DNA from: Companilactobacillus zhachilii
Lineage (GTDB): Bacteria > Bacillota > Bacilli > Lactobacillales > Lactobacillaceae
Assembly: GCF_003606365.2 (NCBI RefSeq)
Contig: NZ_CP031933.2
Location: forward strand, 2,480,001-2,544,000
Direction of reading: 5' to 3'
DNA length: 64,000 bases
The position numbers were made by a program, and so were the translations under genes. Numbering within the stretch: position 1 is the first letter of the stretch; every line of letters begins with the position of its first letter. The notes under the pieces are model-generated. The model did not search any database and was not told where the DNA came from. It was given only the letters and a program-made list of their open reading frames with translations. Positions 26,521-34,984 of this stretch are shown here, piece by piece.

Positions 26521-26534
26521 TGCAATCGATTACA
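26521..26534. promoter_or_regulatory. cre site (CcpA operator)
   Basis: TGCAATCGATTACA fits TGNAANCGNTNNCA at every fixed position. It lies immediately upstream of the ribosome site of the TIM-barrel gene. Confidence 0.75.
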
Positions 26535-26575
26535 AAAACACCATAGCATTTTTAGTAATTTTCGACCACAAAAAA

Positions 26576-26724
26576 AGAGTAGAACAAAACATGTTAAGTT
26601 TTCGAGCATTAAAGCAAATGATGCCAGTAATCCGATTTTGGATTGCTGGCGTCATTTGCTTTAAGCGGAATATTTTGTTCCACGTTTATGTTGCATGTTT
26701 AAAGACAATAGTAATTTTGTCCTA
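26576..26724 (+). repeat. Family B repeat, copy B5 (full, forward)
   Basis: AGAACAAAACATG start, inner arms AATGATGCCAGTAATCC / GGATTGCTGGCGTCATT (one G-T wobble), outer 3' arm ATTTTGTTCCAC, and a tail ending AATTTTGTCCTA. Confidence 0.75.
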
Positions 26725-26756
26725 AATTCCTTTAATATCAATAAAAGAGCTAATCC

Positions 26757-26938
26757 CTAGCTGGAAGGAGCAAGAATTTAGGGCGCTGTGAAGGTGGCGT
26801 TAGCACTTTAGTGCTTACACCACGGAACGACTTCTGAAACTCGCGTATTTTGCGAGGTTCAAAAGCGAGATTTAAGACCGTTCTTTCGCTCGAATCGTTT
26901 CCCATAGTGGCCTAAACTTCTTGCTTCTGGAAGCGGCG
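26757..26938 (+). repeat. Family A repeat, copy A4 (full, forward)
   Basis: Starts CTAGCTGGAAGGAGCAAG, hairpin I GTTAGCAC/GTGCTTAC, ends GGAAGCGGCG. The end is 5 bp from the stop codon of the converging NmrA-like gene. Confidence 0.85.
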
Positions 26939-26942
26939 TGTT

Positions 26943-27587
26943 TTAATACCAAGCTGGTTTGTCGCCATCAGTATTAGGCTTATTAACACCAATTGATTCA
27001 CGTTTATACTTGTCAGGATCTTGTGAAATATCCACAACAACTTGCGCAATTGATCTTCTTGAAACTTCAGTACCCTTAAATGGTTCACCTTTTTGGGTTA
27101 CTTCATAATCAACTTCTGGCTTGTCAGTTAACCAAGCTGGACGAATGATTGTGTAATCAAGGTCGGAATCTTCAATAACTTTGGCTGCAGCTGCATAGTT
27201 AGTAATATAGCTACCCAAAGTCTTGTTGTTCCATTCACCAAACTTACCAGGTACTTCATCATAAATACCCAAGGTTGAAATCCATACTAGACGAGTTTTC
27301 TTTTCAGCATGCATTGCTTCAACAACAGCCTTAGCTTCATCCTCAATATTGCCACCAGCTAAGTTAGCATAAACCATGTCGACATCTTTCATAGCTTCGA
27401 TCAAAGTTTGAACGTTTGTGGCGTCACCTTCAACTGTTTCGACAAGTGTATGTGAATCAGCGAAGTCCTTTAAACGTCCTGAATTTCTCAAATATAATCT
27501 CAAATCTGTATCAGTTGTATCAATAAAAATATGTTCTGCCAATCGAGCAATCTTACCATTAGCACCCAAAATTAAAACTTTAGACAT
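26943..27587 (-). CDS. NAD(P)-binding atypical SDR (NmrA-like), copy 2
   Basis: 214-aa paralogue of the gene at 10266-10913: MSKVLILGANGKIARLAEHIF (Rossmann glycine motif), LYLRNSGRLKDF, WISTLGIYDEVPGKFGEWN, and the shared end TDGDKPAWY. It is predicted to bind NAD(P)H and to act as a reductase or redox sensor. GGGGGAA precedes the ATG. It is monocistronic; the family A element A4 abuts its 3' end and no separate intrinsic terminator is seen there. Confidence 0.82.
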   Translation of the reverse strand: MSKVLILGANGKIARLAEHIFIDTTDTDLRLYLRNSGRLKDFADSHTLVETVEGDATNVQTLIEAMKDVDMVYANLAGGNIEDEAKAVVEAMHAEKKTRLVWISTLGIYDEVPGKFGEWNNKTLGSYITNYAAAAKVIEDSDLDYTIIRPAWLTDKPEVDYEVTQKGEPFKGTEVSRRSIAQVVVDISQDPDKYKRESIGVNKPNTDGDKPAWY

Positions 27588-27861
27588 TTATCTTTCCCCC
27601 TGTATTTAGTTTCCATAGTCCAATATAGGTGAGTTTCAAAATTAATACAAAGAATGTTTCTCGAAGAACTTAACATGACTAGAAATTAACAAAAAACTAA
27701 ATTTTATAAAAATAATATTATTTAGAAATGATAATTTACTAATTTTGTGAATCATATTACAAACCGATAAGGATAGAGTAAAACTAAGATGTTATAATTA
27801 TTTCGTATGACAATGTGCTAAAAACATTCTCCAAAAATTAAAAAAGTGAGGTAAGGATTTA

Positions 27862-28803
27862 ATGACAAAAGTAATTATGGATTGTGATCCTGGTATTGAT
27901 GATGCGATTGCTTTAACAGTTTTACTTGCACATCCCGAAAAAGCTGATTTGATGGGTGTTACTACTGTTGGTGGTAACGTCAAACTTGAATATGTTACCA
28001 AAAACGCTAAGAAGCTTCTAACATTTTTAGGCTCAAAGGCAGAACTTGCATCTGGTCAAGCATCCCCACTAGTTAAAGAAATTGAAACAGCTGGTGAAAT
28101 CCACGGTAAAACTGGTATGGACGGTTACGACTTCCCTGAGAACAGTCTTGACTATCCATTAACAAGCGACAACGCCGTAACTTACATGTACGACCGCATT
28201 TCTAACAGTGACGAAAAAGTTAACTTGGTCGCTACTGCCCCATTAACAAACGTTGCTCTACTGTTGAAGACTTTCCCAGAAGTTAAGAAAAATATTGAAC
28301 ACATCTACATTATGGGTGGTTCAACGCTACAAGGAAATATCACTTTAGCTTCCGAATTTAACGCTTATGTTGATCCAGAAGCCATGGAAATCGTCTTCAA
28401 TTCAGGATTGCCAATTACTTTATCCGGATTAAACTTGACTGAAAATAAAGCTTATCTAACAATGGATGAAATCAACAAAATCAAAGATTTAGGACATGTC
28501 GGTGTAATGGCTAGTTCAATCTTAGACTTCTATGCCTCAGCTGAATTAGCTAAAGGTATGACCAAGATTCCAATCCATGACGCTTGTGCCGTAATTAGCT
28601 TGATTGCTCCAGAATTGTTCACAAAGAGCACTAACTATTCAATGGACGTCTGCCTAACAAACGACCAATATCGTGGTATGACATACCCAGACCGCCGTAC
28701 AGACGCTCCACAAAAGAACAACATCAAAGTTCTTGAAGATGTTAACCGTGAAGCATTTGTTCAATTCATTTTTGATTCAATTGCTAGTTACGATAAAAAA
28801 TAA
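27862..28803 (+). CDS. Inosine-uridine-type nucleoside hydrolase
   Basis: Hydrolyses ribonucleosides to base and ribose for salvage. The 313-aa protein opens with MTKVIMDCDPGIDDAIAL, the calcium-binding DxDxxxDD motif. It carries LVATAPLTNVALLL and MGGSTLQGNITLASEFNAYVDPEA, and has the catalytic-region IHDACAV near residue 238. GAGGTAAGGA precedes the ATG. It is monocistronic with a strong terminator. RihA/B/C-type specificity cannot be told apart by eye. The 270-bp upstream gap is AT-rich with no clear operator. Confidence 0.9.
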   Translation: MTKVIMDCDPGIDDAIALTVLLAHPEKADLMGVTTVGGNVKLEYVTKNAKKLLTFLGSKAELASGQASPLVKEIETAGEIHGKTGMDGYDFPENSLDYPLTSDNAVTYMYDRISNSDEKVNLVATAPLTNVALLLKTFPEVKKNIEHIYIMGGSTLQGNITLASEFNAYVDPEAMEIVFNSGLPITLSGLNLTENKAYLTMDEINKIKDLGHVGVMASSILDFYASAELAKGMTKIPIHDACAVISLIAPELFTKSTNYSMDVCLTNDQYRGMTYPDRRTDAPQKNNIKVLEDVNREAFVQFIFDSIASYDKK

Positions 28804-28824
28804 TATCTTTTTCAGATTTGCGCC

Positions 28825-28868
28825 AAAAAGAGATTAAAATCCGTTGATGGAATTTAATCTCTTTTTTT
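28825..28868. terminator. Terminator of the nucleoside hydrolase gene
   Basis: AAAAAGAGATTAAA and TTTAATCTCTTTTT arms with a long T run. Symmetric, so it may also serve the converging SLAP gene. Confidence 0.85.
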
Positions 28869-28925
28869 ATCCGTAAATCACCAATAAAAAAATACATCCC
28901 ATTTCGAGATGTATTTCTAAATATT

Positions 28926-30254
28926 TTACTTACTAATGTTAGTAGCAAAATCAGGTTCAGAGTAAGCATATGTTGGTAAATTAAGACCACTGTTCAATCT
29001 TACAGTTGAGATCCAAACCCATTGATTTGTGGCAATTTGACCCCAATATGAACCATACTTGTTAACAACTAATTTGTTAATTTTCCAAGAAGTGTTAGCT
29101 GGCAAATATTGATCATACGTATTTGTAGCTGTGTTATATGTCTTTTGGTTAACAGTTGTTGTACCAATCAAGCCATTGCCTGGTGTAGGAATACTTGAGT
29201 TGGTATTAGTTGTTGTTGTGCCATCTGCAACGTCCATATAAGCAACAGAAACAAATTCATCAGTCGCTATTTGATAATAAGTTTGCTTGTCATAGTGTAA
29301 AATATCTCCACCAACAGCCCATTTACTACCAACAGGCAAAACTTGACCAGTCGCATCGCCGTGACCATTAACGACATCGGTAGCGACTGTAATTGTCCCT
29401 ACTTTACCAGCAGCAGTTGAACCGGATGTAATATAACTGCCATTACCTGAATAGTCAGTATTATCGTCGGTTGTTGTATTAGCTACAGATATATCAGCGA
29501 ATGAAATCCATTCGTTAGTGGCAACTTGATAGAATGTTTGTTTGTCACGGTGCATAGCCTTGCCAAGTTTCCATTGACTATTAACTGGCAAAACAACACC
29601 TGTATTATTTCCTTGATCATTAACGACAGCAGCGACTTGCGTTACAGTACCAGTTTTTCCAAAATTGCCGTCTGTTTCAGTGTAATTATCTGCGGCATTA
29701 TTAGAATCATTAGCGTCAGCTTGTTCCCAATCACCTGTAACATCTAACGTGTTGATATATTGATTATTACCAACTTGGTAATAAACCATACGATTGGCAT
29801 GCATAACTTCACCAATAACCCAACGACTACCAGTTGGCAAAACGGTCCCAGTTTCATTACCGAATCTGTCAACAACATTTAAAGCTTGATTAGCAGTAAC
29901 TGTTTTTCCAGCCTGATCGTTAGCTGTGTATGTAATAGCTGGACCAAAGTCGGGATCAACTGAGTTAGTAGCTCCCGTAACATTTGTGACAACAGAAGCA
30001 GGTACATATTCATTATTACCAACTAAATAATGAGCCACACCATTGATAGTTGCTTGTTGTCCTAATTGCCATTTACTACCACTTGGCAATGTTTGACCAG
30101 TTTGTTTACCGCTGGCATTATAGACTGGCGTTGCGGTTGAAATTGTACCAACAGCACTGGCATCAACAGTTTGTTGTGGCAAAGCACTTAAAGCAGCAGG
30201 AGCCAACATTATGGCAACGGCAGAAGCTACTAAAATATTATTTCTTTTTTTCAT
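28926..30254 (-). CDS. Secreted SLAP-repeat surface protein, five or six units
   Basis: 442-aa exported cell-wall-binding protein. The signal peptide is residues 1-33 (KKRNN, hydrophobic core LVASAVAIMLAPAALSAL, cleavage around VDASA). Five or six SLAP-like units follow, each with the pattern V(Y/V)N..G..TG..LP.GS.W..G and ending Y(Q/L)V..N(E/Q)(Y/W)(V/I), joined by Asn/Thr/Asp-rich linkers. A frame to 30326 exists, but GAGGTGG before ATG 30254 and the signal peptide fix the start. It probably associates with secondary wall polymers. A shorter relative lies at 43517-44272. No sortase motif is seen. Confidence 0.85.
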   Translation of the reverse strand: MKKRNNILVASAVAIMLAPAALSALPQQTVDASAVGTISTATPVYNASGKQTGQTLPSGSKWQLGQQATINGVAHYLVGNNEYVPASVVTNVTGATNSVDPDFGPAITYTANDQAGKTVTANQALNVVDRFGNETGTVLPTGSRWVIGEVMHANRMVYYQVGNNQYINTLDVTGDWEQADANDSNNAADNYTETDGNFGKTGTVTQVAAVVNDQGNNTGVVLPVNSQWKLGKAMHRDKQTFYQVATNEWISFADISVANTTTDDNTDYSGNGSYITSGSTAAGKVGTITVATDVVNGHGDATGQVLPVGSKWAVGGDILHYDKQTYYQIATDEFVSVAYMDVADGTTTTNTNSSIPTPGNGLIGTTTVNQKTYNTATNTYDQYLPANTSWKINKLVVNKYGSYWGQIATNQWVWISTVRLNSGLNLPTYAYSEPDFATNISK

Positions 30255-30402
30255 TATATCCACCTCTGATAATATATTCACACTATATTCAACAACTAGT
30301 CTATTATCCTTATAATATATATACAACGGTTTATCTAAAACATTACGAAAGCTTTACAATTATCAATCGTCATCCGTGTGCACCTAATTACGGTCAACCT
30401 TT

Positions 30403-30470
30403 AGAATCAAAAAACTAGATATTTTTATTCGGGTATTAAATCCAGAAAAAATATCTAGTTTTTTGATTCT
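30403..30470. terminator. Family C hairpin, copy C1 (terminator after rlmH)
   Basis: 24-base arms containing AATCAAAAAACTAGATATTT, nearly perfect. It ends the rlmH transcript. Its core CTAGATATTTTT...CCAGAAAAAATATCTAG recurs at 40187 and 58327. Confidence 0.85.
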
Positions 30471-30494
30471 ATTCAATTTTAAATAATATTGCAC

Positions 30495-30974
30495 TTACTT
30501 ATGATAAGTCCGGTGATTAATAATCATAAAGGAACGATAAATTTGTTCAGTTAAAACTAAGCGCATCAACTGATGTGGCAAAGTAAATTTACCAAAACAA
30601 ATGCTGTAATCGGCACGTTTAGTAACTTCAGGACTGACACCTAGTGATCCTCCAATAACAAATGTGATATCAGATGTTCCATATGTGGATAAGTCATCGA
30701 TTTTCTTAGCTAGTTCCTCAGATGTGAGTTCTTTTCCACGTAAATCGAGTAAAATCACATATTCCTTATCCTTAATTTTACTTAATATTCGTTCTCCTTC
30801 GATTTGCTTTACTTTCGCATCTTGGGCATCACTCAAGCTTTCAGGAGCTTTTTCATCCGGACACTCAACAATTTGAAATTTACAAAAAGCCCCCAAACGC
30901 TTGGCATATTCAGCAATACCAGCTTTGAAATACTTTTCTTTTAACTTTCCAACCGTAACAACTTTTATATTCAT
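30495..30974 (-). CDS. rlmH: 23S rRNA (pseudouridine1915-N3)-methyltransferase RlmH
   Basis: SPOUT-class SAM-dependent methylation of pseudouridine 1915 in helix 69 of 23S rRNA. The 159-aa length is exactly typical. Signatures: [16 protein letters not shown] at the N terminus, [15 protein letters not shown], the SAM knot [13 protein letters not shown], and the C-terminal [30 protein letters not shown] precedes the ATG. It lies downstream of htrA, the usual order wal-htrA-rlmH in lactobacilli, but with a 395-bp gap holding DnaA-box-like repeats. Confidence 0.97.
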   Translation of the reverse strand: MNIKVVTVGKLKEKYFKAGIAEYAKRLGAFCKFQIVECPDEKAPESLSDAQDAKVKQIEGERILSKIKDKEYVILLDLRGKELTSEELAKKIDDLSTYGTSDITFVIGGSLGVSPEVTKRADYSICFGKFTLPHQLMRLVLTEQIYRSFMIINHRTYHK

Positions 30975-31162
30975 AATCTAAAATCTCCTCATTATTTATG
31001 ATACGAAACTATCGTTTGATTGCCAAATTAATTTTCCAAATACGAATTATCATGAGATTTCATTTGTACACAGAAAAATAAAAGTTTGTTTGTTTTTGTG
31101 TAACACTTATCATCCCTATTTTAATAGCAATCTTACTTACACTTATTTTTTCGTTTATCAAA

Positions 31163-31259
31163 ATATCCACAGCTGTGGGTAATTTTGTGGATAACTTTTC
31201 TACAACGTCTTTTCTCCTTTTTTTGCACTTATACACAAGTTATGCACATCTGTGGATAA
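31163..31259. promoter_or_regulatory. Cluster of DnaA-box-like 9-mers
   Basis: Within 97 bp: ATATCCACA (31163), TGTGGGTAA (31174), TGTGGATAA (31186), TTATACACA (31229), TTATGCACA (31240), TGTGGATAA (31251). Two are perfect TTATCCACA on the minus strand, two fit TTATNCACA on the plus strand and two have one mismatch. Flanks are AT-rich. The rest of the gap 30975-31320 shows no gene. Confidence 0.7.
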
Positions 31260-31320
31260 CTCCTGTTTATTTGTTTTCTGAAAAGTCGAAATAAATATCC
31301 AGTTTGTTTACAATTGTTCA

Positions 31321-31359
31321 AAAAAAAGCGTGAAACCCGCATTACTAGGTTTCACGCTT
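31321..31359 (-). terminator. Terminator of htrA
   Basis: AAGCGTGAAACC / GGTTTCACGCTT hairpin; the minus strand ends in seven T. Confidence 0.9.
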
Positions 31360-31369
31360 AAATTCAGCT

Positions 31370-32752
31370 TTATTCGGCTGTTTTCTTAGTTAGATGAACT
31401 TTTGCCGTACTCAACTTACCATTTCTATAATATTGAATACTTACAGTATCACCAATTGAATGTGAGTATAAGGCTGTGTGTAAGTCCGCAACTGAATTTA
31501 CACTCTTATTACCTAATTTAACAATCACATCATATTTCTTCATACCAGCGGCTTTAGCAACTGAGCCAGATGTTGTGCTGTAAACAACAACACCTTTCGT
31601 TACACTACTTGGTAGTTTCAAACTTGATTGTGAATCGTCAGTAATTTGGTCAAGATCTAAGACTCTGATACCAAGTGATGGACGCTCAACTTTACCATTA
31701 GCAACTAATTGGTTGATAATCTTAACAACTTCGTTACTTGGAATAGCAAAGCCCATACCTTCAACCGAAGTTCCATCAGTGTTAGAAGCCAACTTCATCG
31801 AATTGATACCAACAATTTGTCCTGCAGCATTAACTAAAGGACCACCTGAATTACCAGGGTTGATGGCGGCATCAGTTTGAAGAACTGTTGCTTCACCAGT
31901 TGCTTGACCTGTATTTTGATCTTGTGTTGTCACAGTTCTGTTTGTGGCCGAAATAATACCTTGGGTAACGGTTGTTGCATACTCGCTACCTAATGGCGAA
32001 CCAATGGCAATTACTGGATCACCAGGTGAAACGTTGTCAGAGTTACCAAATGAAGCTGTGGCAGGCACTTTATTACCTGGAATCTCAAGTACAGCTAGGT
32101 CAGTAGTAGTATCAGTACCAACTAATTTAGCAGCGACTTTCGTTCCATCTTCCAAAATGATTTCCAAAGAATCTGATCCTGAAACAACGTGGTTATTCGT
32201 TACGATATAACCTTTACCATTTTGTTTAGCATAAATAACACCAGAACCTTCGCTGTATTCCTGCAAATTACTATTATTGGAAGAACCAGAATTAGAATTT
32301 CCGTTAGAGTTCGAGTTACTGTTATCACCATTTTCATCGGCTTGGCCTTGTGCTTGAGAACTATCCGATGAAGAACCACTGTCGCCAAACAAATCACCAA
32401 AAATCGATGATAAACTGCCATCGCCTGCGCTTTGTTCTTTTTGTTTTTGTAAGTTGATAACCGAAACAACGGCACCGTTAACCTTCTTATAAGCCCCAGA
32501 CATCGAGCTAGAAGTGTTTACTTTCGTATTGCTAACTTGAGTAGCACCTGATGTATTACCAACACTCGCTGTATCAGAAGCATTACTGCCGAAATATGTG
32601 AATCCTGCAAAAGCAATTACCACACCTAAGGCAGCCGAGATAAAAGCAACGATTCCAATCTTAAGCAAAGAATTATTACCGGAACCCTTATTGGAGCCAC
32701 GTTTCTTTTCTTCTACTCTTGATTCAGAGTTGTCGTTATTGTCATTATTCAT
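31370..32752 (-). CDS. htrA: HtrA/DegP-type membrane-anchored serine protease
   Basis: Extracytoplasmic quality-control protease. The 460-aa chain has a short cytoplasmic charged N terminus, one membrane anchor (residues 30-54), a very long Ser/Asn/Gly-rich linker (about 55-165), and the trypsin-like domain with His188 (TNNHVV), Asp218 (TTDLAVL) and Ser302 (NPGNSGGPL). A C-terminal PDZ domain covers about 360-455. The linker with runs of SNSNSNGNSNSG is longer than in many HtrA proteins and is low complexity. It is separated from walJ by two family A copies, so it is not simply cotranscribed as in compact wal operons. Confidence 0.95.
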   Translation of the reverse strand: MNNDNNDNSESRVEEKKRGSNKGSGNNSLLKIGIVAFISAALGVVIAFAGFTYFGSNASDTASVGNTSGATQVSNTKVNTSSSMSGAYKKVNGAVVSVINLQKQKEQSAGDGSLSSIFGDLFGDSGSSSDSSQAQGQADENGDNSNSNSNGNSNSGSSNNSNLQEYSEGSGVIYAKQNGKGYIVTNNHVVSGSDSLEIILEDGTKVAAKLVGTDTTTDLAVLEIPGNKVPATASFGNSDNVSPGDPVIAIGSPLGSEYATTVTQGIISATNRTVTTQDQNTGQATGEATVLQTDAAINPGNSGGPLVNAAGQIVGINSMKLASNTDGTSVEGMGFAIPSNEVVKIINQLVANGKVERPSLGIRVLDLDQITDDSQSSLKLPSSVTKGVVVYSTTSGSVAKAAGMKKYDVIVKLGNKSVNSVADLHTALYSHSIGDTVSIQYYRNGKLSTAKVHLTKKTAE

Positions 32753-32836
32753 ACATTTTCACTTCCCCACACATTTACTAATTATAATATAACGTTGAAT
32801 TATGAAAAAATTATGAAAGTCCTATGATTTATTTGT

Positions 32837-33013
32837 TGCCGTCTCCGGTTTGGAGGGATTCCGCCTGCTGTGTGGACCGATTCGAGCCAAGGTCTCGAAT
32901 CTCGCTTTGAAGCCTTACAAAACCGTGTAAGTCTCCAAAGTCGTCCGTGGAGTAAGGGCTAAAGCCCTAACTCCACCTTCACAGCAGGAAGAATCCCTCC
33001 AAACCTCCGACTA
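32837..33013 (-). repeat. Family A repeat, copy A5 (full, reverse)
   Basis: Begins TGCCGTCTCCGGTTTGGAGG and ends CCTCCGACTA. Outer stem GGAGGGATTC...GAATCCCTCC, hairpin I GGAGTAAGGGC/GCCCTAACTCC. It lies upstream of htrA. The 180 bp to A6 hold nothing else recognisable. Confidence 0.85.
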
Positions 33014-33191
33014 ATTTAACTTTGAACTAATTATTCCTTATCTAAATTTGATAACCAAAAGAGTACTCAGCTTATTAACCAATAATCCAAATATCTAATG
33101 AATAAAGAAAAAAATAATTCTAAAACTTAAAAATGAAGTCATTGATTATCAATAATAATTAAATCTATTTACACTTCAAAACAACGAATCC

Positions 33192-33374
33192 ACTAGCCGG
33201 AAGGAGCAAGAAATTTGGGTCGCTGTGCAGGTGGTGTAAGAGCTTCAGCTCTTACACCACGGGACGAGTTTTGAAACTCGAGGCTTTTGCGAGGTTCAAA
33301 ATCGAGATTCGAGACCGCACTTTGGCTCGAATCGGTCCCCATAGCGACCCAAATTTCTTGCTCCTGGAGGCGGA
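33192..33374 (+). repeat. Family A repeat, copy A6 (full, forward)
   Basis: Reference-like copy: outer GGAGCAAGAAATTTGGGTCG with its complement. Hairpin I GTGTAAGAGC/GCTCTTACAC, hairpin II CGAGTTTTGAAACTCG with CGAGGTTCAAAATCG, hairpin III GATTCGAG/CTCGAATC. It ends 1 bp before the stop codon of walJ on the other strand. Confidence 0.9.
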
Positions 33375-33375
33375 A

Positions 33376-34182
33376 CTACAAATCAATCAATGGATCTGCA
33401 ATTGCTGGGTCGGTATCGTTAATTTTGAAATCAGAACCAACCCCGAAATCATGGTCTTCCAAAACTTGTGTAACTTCTTCACGCGCTGCTGTTTTGGTGT
33501 TGTTTTCATGGCTTAAGTGTCCCAAGAAAATTTGCTTAGTCTTGTTGCCAATAACATCCATTAATGTATGAGCGCCATCTTCATTTGATAAATGGCCTTT
33601 TTCACTAAGGATTCGTTGTTTCAATGGCCAAGGATAGAAACCTTCGCGCAGCATTTCGACATCATGATTACATTCCATTAAATAACCATCAGCATTTTCA
33701 ATCGTTTTTTGAACTCGATCTGAAACATAACCTGTATCGGTCAAAATTACGAATTCTTTACCATTATGATAAAACTTATAGAATTGTGGATCGATGGCAT
33801 CATGTGACACGGCGAAACTTTCCACATCTAAATCATCTAATGACATAACTTTATTGTGATTGAAAACGTTGATTTGGTCTTCAGAAATTTTACCGATTTT
33901 TGGTAACATCGCCTCCCAAGTTTTCTGGTTGGCATACACGCTGAGGCCATAGCGTCTAGCTAAAACTCCAACACCTTGTATATGGTCAGTATGTTCATGC
34001 GTTACAAATAATGAATCAACTTTAGTAATATCTTTACCAATGCTATCCATTGCTCGCTTGATTTTGATACCAGATAAACCGGCATCGACTAACACACGAT
34101 GTTTAGGGGTTTCAATATAAGTAGCGTTACCTGAACTGCTGCTGGCTAAAACACTAATTTTTAAACTATCATCATTGGGCAC
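33376..34182 (-). CDS. walJ: MBL-fold hydrolase WalJ (YycJ)
   Basis: Metallo-beta-lactamase-fold protein of the wal operon, 268 aa, believed to act as a nuclease-like enzyme linked to DNA replication and cell division. The HxHxDH motif is visible as THEHTDHIQG near residue 60; further metal ligands are in SHDAID and LSHENN. The start is GTG, with GGAGA upstream, overlapping walI by 11 bp. This gene ends the walKHIJ transcript; its stop codon abuts family A copy A6 with no other terminator visible. Confidence 0.92.
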   Translation of the reverse strand: MPNDDSLKISVLASSSSGNATYIETPKHRVLVDAGLSGIKIKRAMDSIGKDITKVDSLFVTHEHTDHIQGVGVLARRYGLSVYANQKTWEAMLPKIGKISEDQINVFNHNKVMSLDDLDVESFAVSHDAIDPQFYKFYHNGKEFVILTDTGYVSDRVQKTIENADGYLMECNHDVEMLREGFYPWPLKQRILSEKGHLSNEDGAHTLMDVIGNKTKQIFLGHLSHENNTKTAAREEVTQVLEDHDFGVGSDFKINDTDPAIADPLIDL

Positions 34183-34984
34183 TGTAATTATCTCCGTTTG
34201 TTGAACTCTTTATAATATTACCAGTAAAGGCATTAACTTTCTTAGTTGTAGCAACTTTACTATCTTTATTGCGAATCGTCACGAACCAAACCGGAATGTA
34301 AATCGTACTATCCTTAGCTTCCAACAATTTCGTATAAGCTAAATTAGCATATGAGATCTTGGAATTATTGGGGATTTCTGAATTAGCATAGAGGTTCGTC
34401 ACGACATCTTTTTCACTCTTAATAGCTTGTCGTTCATGCAAAATAATCATCGACCGCACATAAGTCTGAGTATAACCTATCACTTCTCCATCGGAAACGG
34501 AAAAGACCAGTTGAGCCGTCTTATCATAAACTTCACCTAAAGAATCTGTATAGACGTAAACTATTTGCGAATTACTAGAAAGTTGTGGTGAATACTTATA
34601 TTTGTTACCGAATAAAATATTGCTTTCTTTCTTAACAAATTTATTCATTATTTGTTTACGATTATTGGCTGTCACTGTCACTGGGCTATTCAAAGTACTT
34701 ACTAGTGTATGATTAACATCCTCGTATTCAACTTTTTGGTTACGTAATTTTTGAATATTTTGGGCCAAACTATTGTCAGGTCGTGAACCTAAATAATAGG
34801 CATATCCATTTTTTGTATCTAAATTACCAAAACTTATATTACGTTTACGCATCTCAGTAACCGTTGATGTATTGGTACTACTGCTACTGACCAATTGTTG
34901 ACTATTGCGAAATGACAAGAATAAAAAGATATCTAGTGAGAAAAATACTATTAAGAATATAACTTCGATTCTTCTAAAATCCAT
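34172..34984 (-). CDS. walI: WalI (YycI), regulator of WalK
   Basis: Single-pass membrane protein of 270 aa with an N-terminal anchor (residues 7-26) and an extracytoplasmic YycI domain of low sequence conservation. It forms a complex with WalH and WalK and tunes kinase activity. The ATG follows GGAGGAAGAGTAA and the walH stop codon is adjacent. It is assigned by position and size as much as by sequence; the AYTKLLEAKDSTIYIPVWFVTI segment near the C terminus fits the family. Confidence 0.88.
   Translation of the reverse strand: MDFRRIEVIFLIVFFSLDIFLFLSFRNSQQLVSSSSTNTSTVTEMRKRNISFGNLDTKNGYAYYLGSRPDNSLAQNIQKLRNQKVEYEDVNHTLVSTLNSPVTVTANNRKQIMNKFVKKESNILFGNKYKYSPQLSSNSQIVYVYTDSLGEVYDKTAQLVFSVSDGEVIGYTQTYVRSMIILHERQAIKSEKDVVTNLYANSEIPNNSKISYANLAYTKLLEAKDSTIYIPVWFVTIRNKDSKVATTKKVNAFTGNIIKSSTNGDNYSAQ

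Noticed and set aside
33192..33374. Family A as tRNA-like genes because of GGTTCRAAATC-like arms
   Set aside because: No acceptor/CCA arrangement, no seven-base anticodon loop, arm lengths wrong; resemblance limited to short motifs.
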